The translations under genes were made by a program, and so were the position numbers. A DNA stretch of 64,000 nt, taken from Paenibacillus woosongensis. Its GTDB lineage: Bacteria > Bacillota > Bacilli > Paenibacillales > Paenibacillaceae. This document shows, in pieces, positions 9,749 to 19,071 of the stretch (position 1 is its first letter; the number at the start of each line of letters is the position of its first letter). The notes beneath the pieces were generated by a model. The model saw nothing but the letters and a program-made list of their open reading frames with translations, made no database searches and was not told the DNA's origin. The stretch lies in the NCBI RefSeq assembly GCF_030122845.1, contig NZ_CP126084.1, positions 248,001 through 312,000 on the forward strand, given 5' to 3'.

Positions 9749-10312
9749 ATGGCATTGATTGGAACAGAGGTACTACCGTTTAAAGCAATGGCTTTCCACA
9801 ACGGTGAATTCATCGAGGTATCTGACGAGAACTTCAAAGGCAAATGGAGCGTAGTTTGCTTCTACCCAGCAGACTTCACATTTGTGTGCCCAACTGAGCT
9901 TGAAGACTTGCAGGATCAATATGCTACATTGAAAGACCTTGGCGTAGAAGTATACTCCGTATCCACGGATTCCCACTTCGTGCACAAAGCATGGCATGAC
10001 AGCTCCGAGGCCATCAGCAAGGTTACTTACATTATGATTGGTGACCCATCCCATACCATTTCCCGTAACTTCGACGTGCTGGATGAAGCAAGTGGCATGG
10101 CGAACCGCGCTACGTTCATCATCGATCCAGACGGCGTAATCCAAACGGTTGAAATCACTGCAGACGGCATCGGCCGTGATGCAAGCACGCTTATCAACAA
10201 AATCAAGGCAGCTCAATATGTACGCAAACATCCAGGCGAAGTGTGCCCTGCGAAATGGAAAGAAGGCGGAGAAACATTGAAGCCTAGCCTTGATCTCGTA
10301 GGTAAGATCTAA
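9749..10312 (+). CDS. ahpC: Alkyl hydroperoxide reductase subunit C (peroxiredoxin)
   Basis: Typical 2-Cys peroxiredoxin of 187 residues that reduces H2O2, organic hydroperoxides and peroxynitrite in the cytosol. The peroxidatic Cys47 lies in [10 protein letters not shown] and the resolving Cys166 in [10 protein letters not shown] near the C-terminus. Length is exactly that of bacterial AhpC. A strong GGAGG site precedes the ATG. The reductase gene ahpF follows 13 bp later in the same operon, behind a PerR-like promoter, so peroxide-inducible expression is expected. Confidence 0.97.
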   Translation: MALIGTEVLPFKAMAFHNGEFIEVSDENFKGKWSVVCFYPADFTFVCPTELEDLQDQYATLKDLGVEVYSVSTDSHFVHKAWHDSSEAISKVTYIMIGDPSHTISRNFDVLDEASGMANRATFIIDPDGVIQTVEITADGIGRDASTLINKIKAAQYVRKHPGEVCPAKWKEGGETLKPSLDLVGKI

Positions 10313-10325
10313 GGAGAGAGAAATC

Positions 10326-11855
10326 ATGAAACTGGATGCAGACATTAAACAACAACTGGAGCAATATCTTCAGCTTTTGGAAGGCGATGTTCTGCTGAAG
10401 GTCAGTGCAGGTAGCGATTCTGTATCTAACGACATGCTGGATTTAGTGAATGAACTATCCAGCATGTCGGATAGAATTACTATAGAGCATGCGCAATTGG
10501 CTAGAACGCCAAGTTTTAGCGTCAATCGTGTAGGTGAAGATACTGGCGTAACTTTTGCCGGCGTTCCATTGGGACATGAATTCACTTCGCTCGTTCTGGC
10601 ACTGCTTCAAGTCAGCGGCAGAGCTCCAAAGGTGGAACAAAGCGTAATTGATCAGATCAAGAGCATTAAAGGCGAATATAACTTCGAGACTTACGTAAGC
10701 CTATCCTGCCACAACTGTCCTGACGTTGTGCAGGCACTCAACTTGATGAGTATTCTGAACCCTGGCATCACACATACGATGATCGACGGCGCAGCCTTCA
10801 AGGAAGAAGTGGAGAGCAAGGACATTCTGGCCGTGCCGACCGTTCACCTGAATGGCGAATTCTTCGAGAGCGGCCGCATGACGATCGATGACATCCTTGC
10901 GAAGCTGGGTACTTCGGATACCTCCGAGTTCGAGAACAAGGAGCCGTTTGACGTCCTGGTCATCGGCGGCGGACCAGCCGGCGCGAGTGCGGCGATTTAT
11001 GCGGCACGCAAAGGAATCCGCACAGGTATTGTGGCCGAGCGCTTCGGCGGACAGGTTAATGATACCTTGAGCATCGAGAACTTCATCAGCGTGAAGTACA
11101 CGGAAGGGCCTAAACTCGCTGCCAGCCTTGAAGAGCATGCGAAGGAATACAACATCGATATTATGAAGGCACAACGTGCGAAACGTCTGGAGAAGAAGGA
11201 TCTTATTGAAGTTGAGCTGGAAAATGGCGCAATTCTGAAGAGTAAGACCGTCATCATTTCCACAGGAGCCCGCTGGCGCAATCTGGGCGTACCTGGCGAA
11301 GCAGAATATAAGAACAAAGGCGTAGCCTACTGCCCGCATTGCGATGGTCCTCTATTCGCAGGCAAGAAGGTTGCCGTAGTAGGCGGCGGAAACTCCGGTA
11401 TTGAGGCAGCGATTGATCTTGCAGGTCTTACCGACCATGTTACCGTTCTGGAATTTATGCCAGAGCTGAAGGCAGATTCTGTACTGCAAGAGCGTCTGAA
11501 TAGTTTGCCAAATACGACTGTTATCAAAAATGCGCAAGTGAAAGAAATCACGGGTTCGAACCGAGTTGACGGCGTCAGCTACATCGAGCGCGAGAGCGGC
11601 GAGACAAAGCATCTTGATCTCGAGGGCGTATTCGTTCAAATCGGTCTGGTTCCGAATACCGACTGGCTCGGTGACACGATTGAGCGTACTCGCATGGGCG
11701 AAATCGTTGTTGACAACCATGGCGCAACGAGCATCCCTGGCGTATTCGCTGCCGGCGACTGCACGAACTCGCCTTACAAGCAAATCATCATTTCGATGGG
11801 ATCCGGTGCTACCGCAGCTTTAGGTGCATTCGATTACCTGATTCGGAATCAATAA
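10326..11855 (+). CDS. ahpF: Alkyl hydroperoxide reductase subunit F (NADH-peroxiredoxin reductase)
   Basis: FAD-dependent disulfide reductase of 509 residues that passes electrons from NADH to AhpC. The N-terminal thioredoxin-fold domain has the redox pair C128-x-x-C131 (CHNC). It is followed by the FAD-binding GGGPAGASAAIYAARKG near residue 218, the second redox pair C336-x-x-C339 (CPHC), an NAD-binding GGGNSGIEAA near residue 354, and the C-terminal FAD motif AAGDCT. Domain order and length match the AhpF family. The GGAGAG site and close spacing to ahpC indicate co-transcription. Confidence 0.97.
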   Translation: MKLDADIKQQLEQYLQLLEGDVLLKVSAGSDSVSNDMLDLVNELSSMSDRITIEHAQLARTPSFSVNRVGEDTGVTFAGVPLGHEFTSLVLALLQVSGRAPKVEQSVIDQIKSIKGEYNFETYVSLSCHNCPDVVQALNLMSILNPGITHTMIDGAAFKEEVESKDILAVPTVHLNGEFFESGRMTIDDILAKLGTSDTSEFENKEPFDVLVIGGGPAGASAAIYAARKGIRTGIVAERFGGQVNDTLSIENFISVKYTEGPKLAASLEEHAKEYNIDIMKAQRAKRLEKKDLIEVELENGAILKSKTVIISTGARWRNLGVPGEAEYKNKGVAYCPHCDGPLFAGKKVAVVGGGNSGIEAAIDLAGLTDHVTVLEFMPELKADSVLQERLNSLPNTTVIKNAQVKEITGSNRVDGVSYIERESGETKHLDLEGVFVQIGLVPNTDWLGDTIERTRMGEIVVDNHGATSIPGVFAAGDCTNSPYKQIIISMGSGATAALGAFDYLIRNQ

Positions 11856-11865
11856 TATATTTATG

Positions 11866-11908
11866 AACGGCCTTGGTCCCGACCTGTGTTGGGACTGGGG
11901 CCGTTTTT
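11866..11908 (+). terminator. Terminator of the ahpC-ahpF operon
   Basis: AACGGCC followed by GGTCCC pairs, with one wobble and a small bulge, to GGGACT...GGCCGTT, then TTTTT at about 11903-11907. It starts 10 bp after the ahpF stop and its T-run touches the 3' end of the convergent cyclase gene. Confidence 0.75.
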
Positions 11909-13805
11909 AGTTGTGCTTGTCACCATATTTCCTTTGATAGTGGCTCAGCGCCAGGAGCGGCCAGATATAGCGGTAGCTGTGATAATGGGTATAAAAATGG
12001 CCGGGAAGACCCGCGCCTGTCGGATAAGTGCTCTTCCAGTTGTCTTCATGCAGTAATGCGATAAGCCTGCGGATTCCTGCATTTACCGCAGACGTTGGCT
12101 GCGTGTGCACAGCGATAAGCGCGTCCAGTGCCCATGCGGTCTGGGAGGGGGTGCTGTTCCCTAAAGGCAAGTAACGCTGCAGCCGATCGCTGTGGCAGGA
12201 TTCGCCCCATCCGCCGTCTGGGTTTTGGATGGTTAGAAGCCAGCGGGTGCCTTTTTGTATCCCCGCATCGCTTGCCGGGAGGCCGACAGCCGCTAGGCCC
12301 GTCAGTGCAGCCCATGTACCATAGATATAGCAGACGCCCCATCTTCCATACCAGGAGCCATCCTTCTCCTGATGTTGGAGCAGCCACCGCGTTCCTCGCT
12401 GAATCCATTCCAGCCGGGTATCCAGTCCGGCGAAGTTCCCGAGATACTCCAGGGTCCGGCCTGTAAGATCCGCCTCTGAGGGATCAATAGCTGCCGATTT
12501 GGCGCCGTCGATGGCGAGCCAGGTCAGCATCTCATGATTCGTGTTCTTTTCGAATGCCGGCCATCCGCCGTCGTTATTTTGCATGGATATTACCCAATTT
12601 AGTCCGCGGTTCCACGATGCCAGGCAGGCAGGATCGGTATGGGACAAGCCCGCGATTGCCCGTAGAGCCGCCGTCGTATCATCCACATCGGGATGGAGTG
12701 TATTGGTCTCCGAGAATCCCCAGCCTCCGGGAGGGGTATCCGGATTATGGAGGCTCCAATCTGCCGTTTTATGCTGTTGTCTAGAGAGCAGATACGAAGC
12801 GGCACGCCGAGCCGTTGGATGATCAGCGGCCATCCCGGATTCTTGCAGAGCATAGGCGAGCAAAGCGGTATCCCACACGGTAGAAGGGGAGTTTTGGATC
12901 GTTGTTGTACCATCAGAGCGGCATTGCATAGCGGTAAGCCCTTGAATGGCGCGGGTAATGAGAGGATGCTGCTGATCATACCCAAGAGCCAGCAAGGCGA
13001 AAATCATGAGAATCGTGCTGCTGGCATAGCTGTAGAGAGTGCCGTCGGCCTCGGTCCGCTCCAGCATAAATTGCTCAGCCTTGGCTGTAGCGGCTTTATG
13101 TATTTTATGGGGTGTGCCGATAAGCCGGTTTAGCCCCGCTTGTATGCCGTCCAGCATATCCTGATAGCCGCGAGGGAGCTGCTCGTCCTCATCCACAGGC
13201 CGGCTGGTGAGATCGGACAGATCGGGAGCATGAGCTCCCTTTATGGAGAAACGTTTGTCGGCCATGATCAGCATCGGGGTAAGATGAACCCGGGAATAAC
13301 CGGAGAAGTCAAAGAAATTCATCGGAAAATCAGCCGGAAGCAGCAGAAACTCCAGCGGGATAAGCGAGATGGATTTGGGCCATTTCCTTTGCCCTGTGGC
13401 GGCGAGGATCGCTTTGGTCAGGAGATTGGTGACCATCCCAAGCCCGCCTTGGGATAGAATATACCGTTTGGCCCGCTGCATCGGCTCGTCAGCTGCTTGG
13501 CTGTAACCGGAATAGAGCAGGGCATAATAAGCCTCCACCGAAGCGGATAGATTTCCTTCTGCTTCATCGAAGAACCATTTCCAGCAGCCCTCGGGCTGCT
13601 GCTCTGCGAGGATCCGGTCATGGAGCTGGCGAATCAGCGCTTCATTCTCGACGCCCAGCACCCGAAAGAGAATGATCACATACGCATCGATCACCGTCCC
13701 ATTTTCAAAGCAAAAATGCCAGGATCCATCCTCACGCTGCTGCTGAATCAGCGCCTTGGTCAGCCGCGTTATTTCCTCATCCACTGCACGGAGCACGTCG
13801 CCCAT
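11907..13805 (-). CDS. sqhC: Sporulenol synthase / squalene-hopene-cyclase-family terpene cyclase
   Basis: Class II triterpene/sesquarterpene cyclase of 632 residues, the same length as I recall for the Bacillus sporulenol synthase. The catalytic DXDD motif is D373-V-D-D376 (bases 12689-12678). At least five QW-type repeats are visible, for example QQREDGSW, MQNNDGGW, HQEKDGSWYGRWG and QNPDGGW. In spore formers the enzyme cyclises tetraprenyl-beta-curcumene to sporulenol; a squalene-hopene activity is the alternative. The ATG at 13805 has GGAGG nine bases upstream. No prenyl-synthase neighbour is present. Near-membrane association is typical of the family. Confidence 0.85.
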   Translation of the reverse strand: MGDVLRAVDEEITRLTKALIQQQREDGSWHFCFENGTVIDAYVIILFRVLGVENEALIRQLHDRILAEQQPEGCWKWFFDEAEGNLSASVEAYYALLYSGYSQAADEPMQRAKRYILSQGGLGMVTNLLTKAILAATGQRKWPKSISLIPLEFLLLPADFPMNFFDFSGYSRVHLTPMLIMADKRFSIKGAHAPDLSDLTSRPVDEDEQLPRGYQDMLDGIQAGLNRLIGTPHKIHKAATAKAEQFMLERTEADGTLYSYASSTILMIFALLALGYDQQHPLITRAIQGLTAMQCRSDGTTTIQNSPSTVWDTALLAYALQESGMAADHPTARRAASYLLSRQQHKTADWSLHNPDTPPGGWGFSETNTLHPDVDDTTAALRAIAGLSHTDPACLASWNRGLNWVISMQNNDGGWPAFEKNTNHEMLTWLAIDGAKSAAIDPSEADLTGRTLEYLGNFAGLDTRLEWIQRGTRWLLQHQEKDGSWYGRWGVCYIYGTWAALTGLAAVGLPASDAGIQKGTRWLLTIQNPDGGWGESCHSDRLQRYLPLGNSTPSQTAWALDALIAVHTQPTSAVNAGIRRLIALLHEDNWKSTYPTGAGLPGHFYTHYHSYRYIWPLLALSHYQRKYGDKHN

Positions 13806-13876
13806 CCTTGGGTACCTCCGAGGTATGTCTTTTTAGCATTATATGAAGGCAGGGGAGGGGAAATGAGGGGATGCAG

Positions 13877-14815
13877 TCATAATTGCCGATAATGTTGCAA
13901 CAAACGCTCTGCCCGATCTTGGATCATTCGTTTCAGGGATTCAGGCTTCACGGATACCACAGAGCTGCCGTATCTCATCAAATAATCAGCCATAAACGCC
14001 TCTTCCCCCGGATTATAGAAGCCCCTTATAACCGTCTTATTCCCGCTGTGCAGGCTCATCGAAGGGTAATGTTCTTTATAGAAAAGATCCTTGGCCTGTT
14101 CTAAAATCTCCACTTCAAAGCCAATACTATGCTCAGATTGGTAAATTTCTAACGAACGACGAAGGAGCTCGTCAATCGAAAAGGGAGATTCGGATTCCAT
14201 TTCTTCTACAGAGGTGATTCGGTCGCACCTGAACACCCGATACTGCTGCGTACTTAACTCGACTCCGGAAGCATACCATTGACCAAACCTAGCGGATATT
14301 TTGAAAAATTGAACGTGGTAGCTTGTTTGCTGCTTATTTTTCCGATATTGAATCGTACAGCTGCTTTCCTGAAGAATGCTTTTCAGAATGCGATCTAGAT
14401 ACCGGCTCACATGCGCATGCTGGACCATTTCAAACTGCAGGACTTTTCTCATGTTGCGGATCTGCTGGAGTTGTTTATCGGAGAGGCAGTTTTCAAATTT
14501 TTCATGAAGTTTATTCACACTAAGATGAAATGGCGTGGATTGATAAGCCTCTAACGTCAGCATGGCAAAATACAGAGCATACACTTCATCCATCGTGAAG
14601 ACAATGGGGGATAGCAGCCTGTTCTTTAAGATGCCATATCGTCCATGCCGGCCATGCTCGGAGAAAATCGGCATGCCTAATTGCTCTAACGAATGAATGT
14701 CGCGCAGAGCGGTGCTTTTGGAAATGTCGTATTTATCCATCAGGTCATGTAAATTAAAAAACTCCCGGCCATTCAAATACCGGATCATGTCATTTAGTCT
14801 TTCCGATTTCTTCAT
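13877..14815 (-). CDS. WYL-domain helix-turn-helix transcriptional regulator
   Basis: Regulator of 312 residues of the YafY/DeoR-HTH plus WYL type. An N-terminal winged HTH (MKKSERLNDMIRYL; DISKSTALRDIHSLEQLGMP, residues about 30-50) is followed by an all-beta WYL-like sensor region (GQWYASGVELSTQQYRVFRCDRI near residue 190) and a C-terminal extension. WYL domains bind nucleic acids or small nucleotidic ligands; the ligand here is unknown. It is divergent from the VOC-family gene at 14935, and a palindrome (14831-14855) sits just upstream of its start. Autorepression and control of the neighbour are therefore likely. Confidence 0.85.
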   Translation of the reverse strand: MKKSERLNDMIRYLNGREFFNLHDLMDKYDISKSTALRDIHSLEQLGMPIFSEHGRHGRYGILKNRLLSPIVFTMDEVYALYFAMLTLEAYQSTPFHLSVNKLHEKFENCLSDKQLQQIRNMRKVLQFEMVQHAHVSRYLDRILKSILQESSCTIQYRKNKQQTSYHVQFFKISARFGQWYASGVELSTQQYRVFRCDRITSVEEMESESPFSIDELLRRSLEIYQSEHSIGFEVEILEQAKDLFYKEHYPSMSLHSGNKTVIRGFYNPGEEAFMADYLMRYGSSVVSVKPESLKRMIQDRAERLLQHYRQL

Positions 14816-14830
14816 CCTAGATCTCCTTAG

Positions 14831-14855
14831 AAAGGTGTCATATTTTGATACCTTT
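14831..14855. promoter_or_regulatory. Candidate operator between the WYL regulator and the VOC gene
   Basis: A 25-bp near-perfect palindrome: AAAGGT-G-TCA at 14831-14840, a 5-bp centre, and TGA-T-ACCTTT at 14846-14855. It is 16 bp upstream of the regulator start in the divergent intergenic region, a natural place for autoregulation. Binding by the WYL regulator is inferred. Confidence 0.5.
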
Positions 14856-14934
14856 ATAAATTATGATGAGTTCAAGGTCAAATATCAAATGTAGATGAGA
14901 TATACCTAAATCACGACCAAAGGAGACTGATCCC

Positions 14935-15384
14935 ATGAGTGCAACATTGGAAGTAGCTATTTTCTTATCGATGAACGGAAGAGCGAGAGAGGCTATCGAT
15001 TTTTACAAAAAGCATTTCAACGCCAAGGAACTGCTGCTGGTAACCTATGAAGACATGGCAAAACGCGACAGTTCGCTGCAGCTTACGGAGGAGAATAAAC
15101 ATTACATCACGCATTCCGTCCTAACCATCGGCAAAACGAAGATCATGCTGGCCGAAGAAACGATGGACCCTCGGGAAAAGTACACCGTCGGCAACAACAC
15201 CTCCTGGTGCATTCAAAGCGCAGACCTGGAGGAAATGGAGCATTTCTACAAGAGCCTGACTTCAGATGATCGAGTGAGGGTCATTGTTCCCTTATCCAGC
15301 AATGTGTTCAGCAAGGCGTATGGGATTATTGAAGACCCGTTCGGGATTCAGATTCAGTTGATGTATGATGAGAGACTGGGGTGA
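14935..15384 (+). CDS. VOC / PhnB-like glyoxalase-fold protein
   Basis: Small cytoplasmic protein of 149 residues with the vicinal-oxygen-chelate layout of the PhnB/3-demethylubiquinone-9-like group. The N-terminal segment is FLSMNGRAREAIDFYKKHF, the middle has HSVLTIGKTKIMLAEE, and the C-terminal strand is YGIIEDPFGIQIQLMYDE. Such proteins are metal-dependent enzymes or resistance and binding proteins, and function is not predictable from this alone. The ATG follows AAAGGAGA at ideal spacing. Divergence from the WYL regulator suggests it is that regulator's target. Confidence 0.8.
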   Translation: MSATLEVAIFLSMNGRAREAIDFYKKHFNAKELLLVTYEDMAKRDSSLQLTEENKHYITHSVLTIGKTKIMLAEETMDPREKYTVGNNTSWCIQSADLEEMEHFYKSLTSDDRVRVIVPLSSNVFSKAYGIIEDPFGIQIQLMYDERLG

Positions 15385-15443
15385 GAAGTGCTAGATGATC
15401 CCTATCCCAAGTTCACATGCCATATGAAAAAGTCCCTACTTTG

Positions 15444-15468
15444 AAAGGAGCCATGAGGCTCCTTTTTT
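15444..15468 (+). terminator. Terminator downstream of the VOC gene
   Basis: AAAGGAGCC (15444-15452) pairs with GGCTCCTTT around ATGA and is followed by a T-run to 15468. A textbook intrinsic terminator about 60 bp after the stop codon. Confidence 0.88.
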
Positions 15469-15601
15469 GTATACCGACATACGCTTCATGACCATTAAAT
15501 ATGATGAAGAAGATGGCTTGTTTCATCTGTAGTCTGAACGAATGAGGTGATGTTGGAGAGGTTCTGAAATTTTTGGACAATGAGACCAAGGAGAATCCAG
15601 A

Positions 15602-17398
15602 ATGATGAAGCTAACCGGGATCCTCAATGATATGAAGCTGCGAAATAAACTGTCGTTGATTTTCATTGCTGCTGCCGTTATACCGATGCTGATTAGCGGT
15701 GTCATTCTTACGGTGCAGCTTCGCGAAATTTTAATTGCGGGCGCATTTCAGCAGGCTGTAAGCAATGTGGAGCGGGTAAGACAGAGAACCGAGGAGGTGA
15801 TCAAGGTTCCCCTGGACATCTCCTATCGGCTTTCCAACGATTCGCGACTAAAGACCGTCGTTAACCGGGAGTATGGCAGCAATTACGAAGTCGTCCATGC
15901 GTATAAGCAGTATACCGATCTCAGGAACTACGTCCATATGTATAAGGAAATCCAGGGGATCCGCCTGTACACCCCCAATTCAACGATGCTTAACAACTGG
16001 GATTTTATGCAGCCTGATGCGGCTATACAGAACCTGCCTTGGTATAAGCAAGCGCTAGAGCAGAGGGGGCTTGTCGGGTGGAGCTTTATGGAGGATGAGC
16101 GGGATGGGCGGTCCTATCTAAGTCTGGTGCGCAGAATTAATCTCGAAGACTGGCCGTATGATAACGTCCTTGTCATCAACGTAGATACGGTGCTGCTGGA
16201 GGCGATATTAGCCCAGGAGACTTTCGCCACGTGGATTGTGGATGACCAGAATAACATTGTAGCGGCGAACCGCCCGGATTTGTACGGGAAAAATCTAAAA
16301 GAAATGCATGGGGACAACCCGGAGATGTTAACGAGGAGCGAAGGAAGCTTTGACGTGATGCTGGCGGGGCATCCGTCCAAAGTCGTCATATCCAGTCTTA
16401 GTCTCCAGAATAGCTGGAATGGACTGAGAGTCATCTCGGTCTTCCGTATTCCGGAAATTGTGAAGGAAGCAAATGGGGTGATCGGGCGCGCGGCACGGGT
16501 TATTGCCGCCAGCTTCTTCGTCGCGATTCTGCTAGTGTACAGCTCGGCCTCCCTCATTACAAGGCGTCTGCTGCGTCTTAGCAAGCATATGTCTAAGGTA
16601 GGGAGCGGGTCGTGGAAAGCGTTCCTGACGATCGACGGCAAGGATGAAATTGGGCAGCTATCCCGACAATTTAATGGAATGGTCGAACGGTTGAATCAGC
16701 TTATGGATGAAGTAGAGGAGAGCAATTACCAGAAGAGCCTGCTGGAACAGAAGCAAAACGATATTAAGTTCAAAATGCTGGCCAGTCAGATCAACCCCCA
16801 CTTTTTATTTAATACGCTCGATTCGATCCGCATGGAGGCGCATGTTCGCGGGCAGGAGGACATCGCTGTGGCTGTATGGCAGCTTAGCAGCATGATCCGG
16901 AGCAGCCTCGAGATCGGGAACCGGGCTATCCAGCTGCGAGAAGAGATGAATATCGTACTCTGTTACCTTGAATTGCAGAAATTCCGTCATGAGGAGCGGC
17001 TGCAGTACGAGTTAAATATTGGACCGGATGCGGAGCAGGTTGAGATTTTGCCCCTCATTATTCAGCCCTTGGTGGAGAACTCCATCATTCACGGCCTGGA
17101 GAATAAAGAGGAAGGAGCTACCCTAGTCCAAGTTCATGTGTATCGCATACAGGAGGGCGTTCGAATTGAAGTTATCGATAACGGCGCGGGGATTTCGCAG
17201 GACAAATTGCTTGAAATTCATGGCCATCTGGAGGACCTGGAGGAAGAGGCGGCGGATCGAAGAATTGGACTTCGCAATGTGCATGACCGATTAATCCTCT
17301 CTTACGGCAAGCCGTATGGGCTTCGCATCGACAGCGTAGAAGGGAAAGGAACCAGAGTGTCATTTTTAATCCCGAAGGAGGGTCATATGCATGTATAA
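15602..17398 (+). CDS. YesM-type sensor histidine kinase
   Basis: Membrane sensor kinase of 598 residues. TM1 is at about residues 18-40. An extracellular dCache-like region spans about 40-295, TM2 about 299-318, and a HAMP segment follows. The His_kinase (PF06580) box QINPHFLFNTLDSIRMEA has the phospho-His near residue 399, and a HATPase domain (IQPLVENSIIHG; VIDNGAGI; GIGLRNVHDR-like GLRNVHDRL) completes it. The start has AAGGAG in front. It overlaps the response regulator by 8 bp. In Paenibacillus such kinases sense extracellular sugars, often with a binding protein, and control the adjacent ABC importer. The ligand is unknown. Confidence 0.93.
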   Translation: MMKLTGILNDMKLRNKLSLIFIAAAVIPMLISGVILTVQLREILIAGAFQQAVSNVERVRQRTEEVIKVPLDISYRLSNDSRLKTVVNREYGSNYEVVHAYKQYTDLRNYVHMYKEIQGIRLYTPNSTMLNNWDFMQPDAAIQNLPWYKQALEQRGLVGWSFMEDERDGRSYLSLVRRINLEDWPYDNVLVINVDTVLLEAILAQETFATWIVDDQNNIVAANRPDLYGKNLKEMHGDNPEMLTRSEGSFDVMLAGHPSKVVISSLSLQNSWNGLRVISVFRIPEIVKEANGVIGRAARVIAASFFVAILLVYSSASLITRRLLRLSKHMSKVGSGSWKAFLTIDGKDEIGQLSRQFNGMVERLNQLMDEVEESNYQKSLLEQKQNDIKFKMLASQINPHFLFNTLDSIRMEAHVRGQEDIAVAVWQLSSMIRSSLEIGNRAIQLREEMNIVLCYLELQKFRHEERLQYELNIGPDAEQVEILPLIIQPLVENSIIHGLENKEEGATLVQVHVYRIQEGVRIEVIDNGAGISQDKLLEIHGHLEDLEEEAADRRIGLRNVHDRLILSYGKPYGLRIDSVEGKGTRVSFLIPKEGHMHV

Positions 17399-18962
17399 AG
17401 TGATGATCGTAGACGACGAGCCTAAGCTCCGCAACGGACTGAGAACCTTGATTCCATGGGAATCTATAGGCTTCGAAGTCATTGGGACAGCGGCCAGTGG
17501 AAAAGAAGTGCTTCGTTCATTCGATACACAGCTGCCTGACCTGCTCATTGTCGATATCCGCATTCCTGGCATGAGCGGCTTGCAGCTCATTCAGGAGATC
17601 CGCACTCTCGGAGTGCCTATGCGTTACGTGATCGTTAGCGGCTATGCCGACTTTGAATATGCCCGGACAGCGCTGCAGCTAGGAGCCGACGGTTATTTGC
17701 TGAAGCCTGTGAACAAGGATGAAATGACCTCATTGTTAATAAACGTGCGGGAGAAAATGGTGCAAGAGAGGCAGCAGCAAAGCTCTGGACGCAGTGACCC
17801 CCCATCGAAGGAGTGGCTTATATATTCGCTGTTATCAGGCAGCTCTAATATGGATCAAAGTATGGTTCAGGACATGGCTATAGAATACGAGTTAAGCTGG
17901 CCGGAATATGAAGTGGTGCTTGTGGAGGTTCGGGGAGAGGGTTCCAGAAATGAAGCTGAAATCCATCGTTTCCGCGAACAGCTTGCTGATCTGTTTAACC
18001 GTCAGCAGCGCGGTGTTGTTCTGGATACTGCTGCTTATATTGCCATACTGCTTAAGAATCCGCTGGAGAGAGAAGAGGAGAGGGTGGAGCTCTATCAGGA
18101 ATTGCAGCATATATCCGGAGAGCTGCGCCCTTACATAACGATAGCCGCAGGCGGTAAAGTGCAGCAGTTGCTGGAGATTAGACAGTCCTACACCACAGCC
18201 CAAGGTTTATTGGAGAAGAGCTTCTTCTATGGCCAGGATACCATTCTATGCCCCGATTCTTCCACAGCCAGCCTCCCCCATGGGACAGTACTGGATCACT
18301 GCGAGCTGCCGGATGTACAGGAATGGGGTTTTCGGTTGTTTTACCTCATAGATGTCGGGGATGGCGGCAATCTGGAGCCTTTATTGAAGGATGCAGCCCA
18401 AATTTATATGAACAACGGATGCAGCGAGCAGGAGGTAAAAGAGGCTTTCTTCCAAATGATCAATGAAGTGATTCGGAGAATTTCAGCGAAAACATGGCAA
18501 GAAGCGAATCTGGCATGCAGTCCAGCCCAATTTTTAAGCAGTATTTACGGACACCATACTCTGGCCCGGCTGATTGCAGATGTGCTTAGCGTACTGGAGA
18601 AATTGTCGATCGTATCCGCTTCCTCGGGGCAACATAGCGAAATTAAGAAGATGCTGGATTTTATAGACCGCCATTATGCGGAGAACCTCAAGCTGGAGAC
18701 CTTAGCCCGCATGTTTAATTACAGCAGCGCTTATTTAGGACAAATTTTCAAGAACAAGACGGGGGAGTACTTTAACACCTATTTAGATAAGGTGAGGATT
18801 CAGAAGGCGAAGGAATGGCTGGCCCAAGGGGACAAAGTATATGAAGCAGCTGAAAAGGCCGGTTTCTCGAGCGTAAACTATTTCTACAGCAAATTCAAAA
18901 GGTACGATGGAAAATCTCCATCCGATTATCAGAAAAAAGCTAAAACGGATGGAAGTAATTGA
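17391..18962 (+). CDS. YesN-type response regulator with AraC output domain
   Basis: Response regulator of 523 residues. The N-terminal receiver domain has the acidic pocket D8-D9, phospho-acceptor D55 (LIVDIRIPGMSG) and K in LLKPV near residue 105. A long linker region carries a poorly conserved middle domain. The C-terminal double AraC helix-turn-helix (residues about 425-520) includes YSSAYLGQIFKNKTGEYFN and SVNYFYSKFKRYDGKSP. It is translationally coupled to the kinase. It is expected to activate the importer genes that begin about 110 bp downstream. Confidence 0.93.
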   Translation: MYKVMIVDDEPKLRNGLRTLIPWESIGFEVIGTAASGKEVLRSFDTQLPDLLIVDIRIPGMSGLQLIQEIRTLGVPMRYVIVSGYADFEYARTALQLGADGYLLKPVNKDEMTSLLINVREKMVQERQQQSSGRSDPPSKEWLIYSLLSGSSNMDQSMVQDMAIEYELSWPEYEVVLVEVRGEGSRNEAEIHRFREQLADLFNRQQRGVVLDTAAYIAILLKNPLEREEERVELYQELQHISGELRPYITIAAGGKVQQLLEIRQSYTTAQGLLEKSFFYGQDTILCPDSSTASLPHGTVLDHCELPDVQEWGFRLFYLIDVGDGGNLEPLLKDAAQIYMNNGCSEQEVKEAFFQMINEVIRRISAKTWQEANLACSPAQFLSSIYGHHTLARLIADVLSVLEKLSIVSASSGQHSEIKKMLDFIDRHYAENLKLETLARMFNYSSAYLGQIFKNKTGEYFNTYLDKVRIQKAKEWLAQGDKVYEAAEKAGFSSVNYFYSKFKRYDGKSPSDYQKKAKTDGSN

Positions 18963-19026
18963 AAAATTTCAGAAACAATCGAAGATGTTGGAGGAATTTA
19001 TGCGAAATCCCTAGTCTGTTGTGGTG

Positions 19027-19063
19027 CTCCCCTCCTGCGTTACTATGAAATGCAGGAGGGGGG
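19027..19063 (+). promoter_or_regulatory. Hairpin enclosing the permease ribosome binding site
   Basis: CCCCTCCTGC (19029-19038) pairs perfectly with GCAGGAGGGG (19052-19061) across a 13-nt loop. The right arm contains the GGAGG that serves the permease ATG at 19072, so the folded mRNA would hide that site. No U-run follows, so it is not a simple terminator. Possible translational control or transcript processing between the regulator genes and the transporter genes. Confidence 0.55.
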
Positions 19064-19071
19064 CGAAAGGG

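Noticed and set aside
10701..11339. 212-codon - strand ORF inside ahpF
   Set aside because: Shadow of the well-defined reductase; no ribosome binding site and no recognisable protein pattern.
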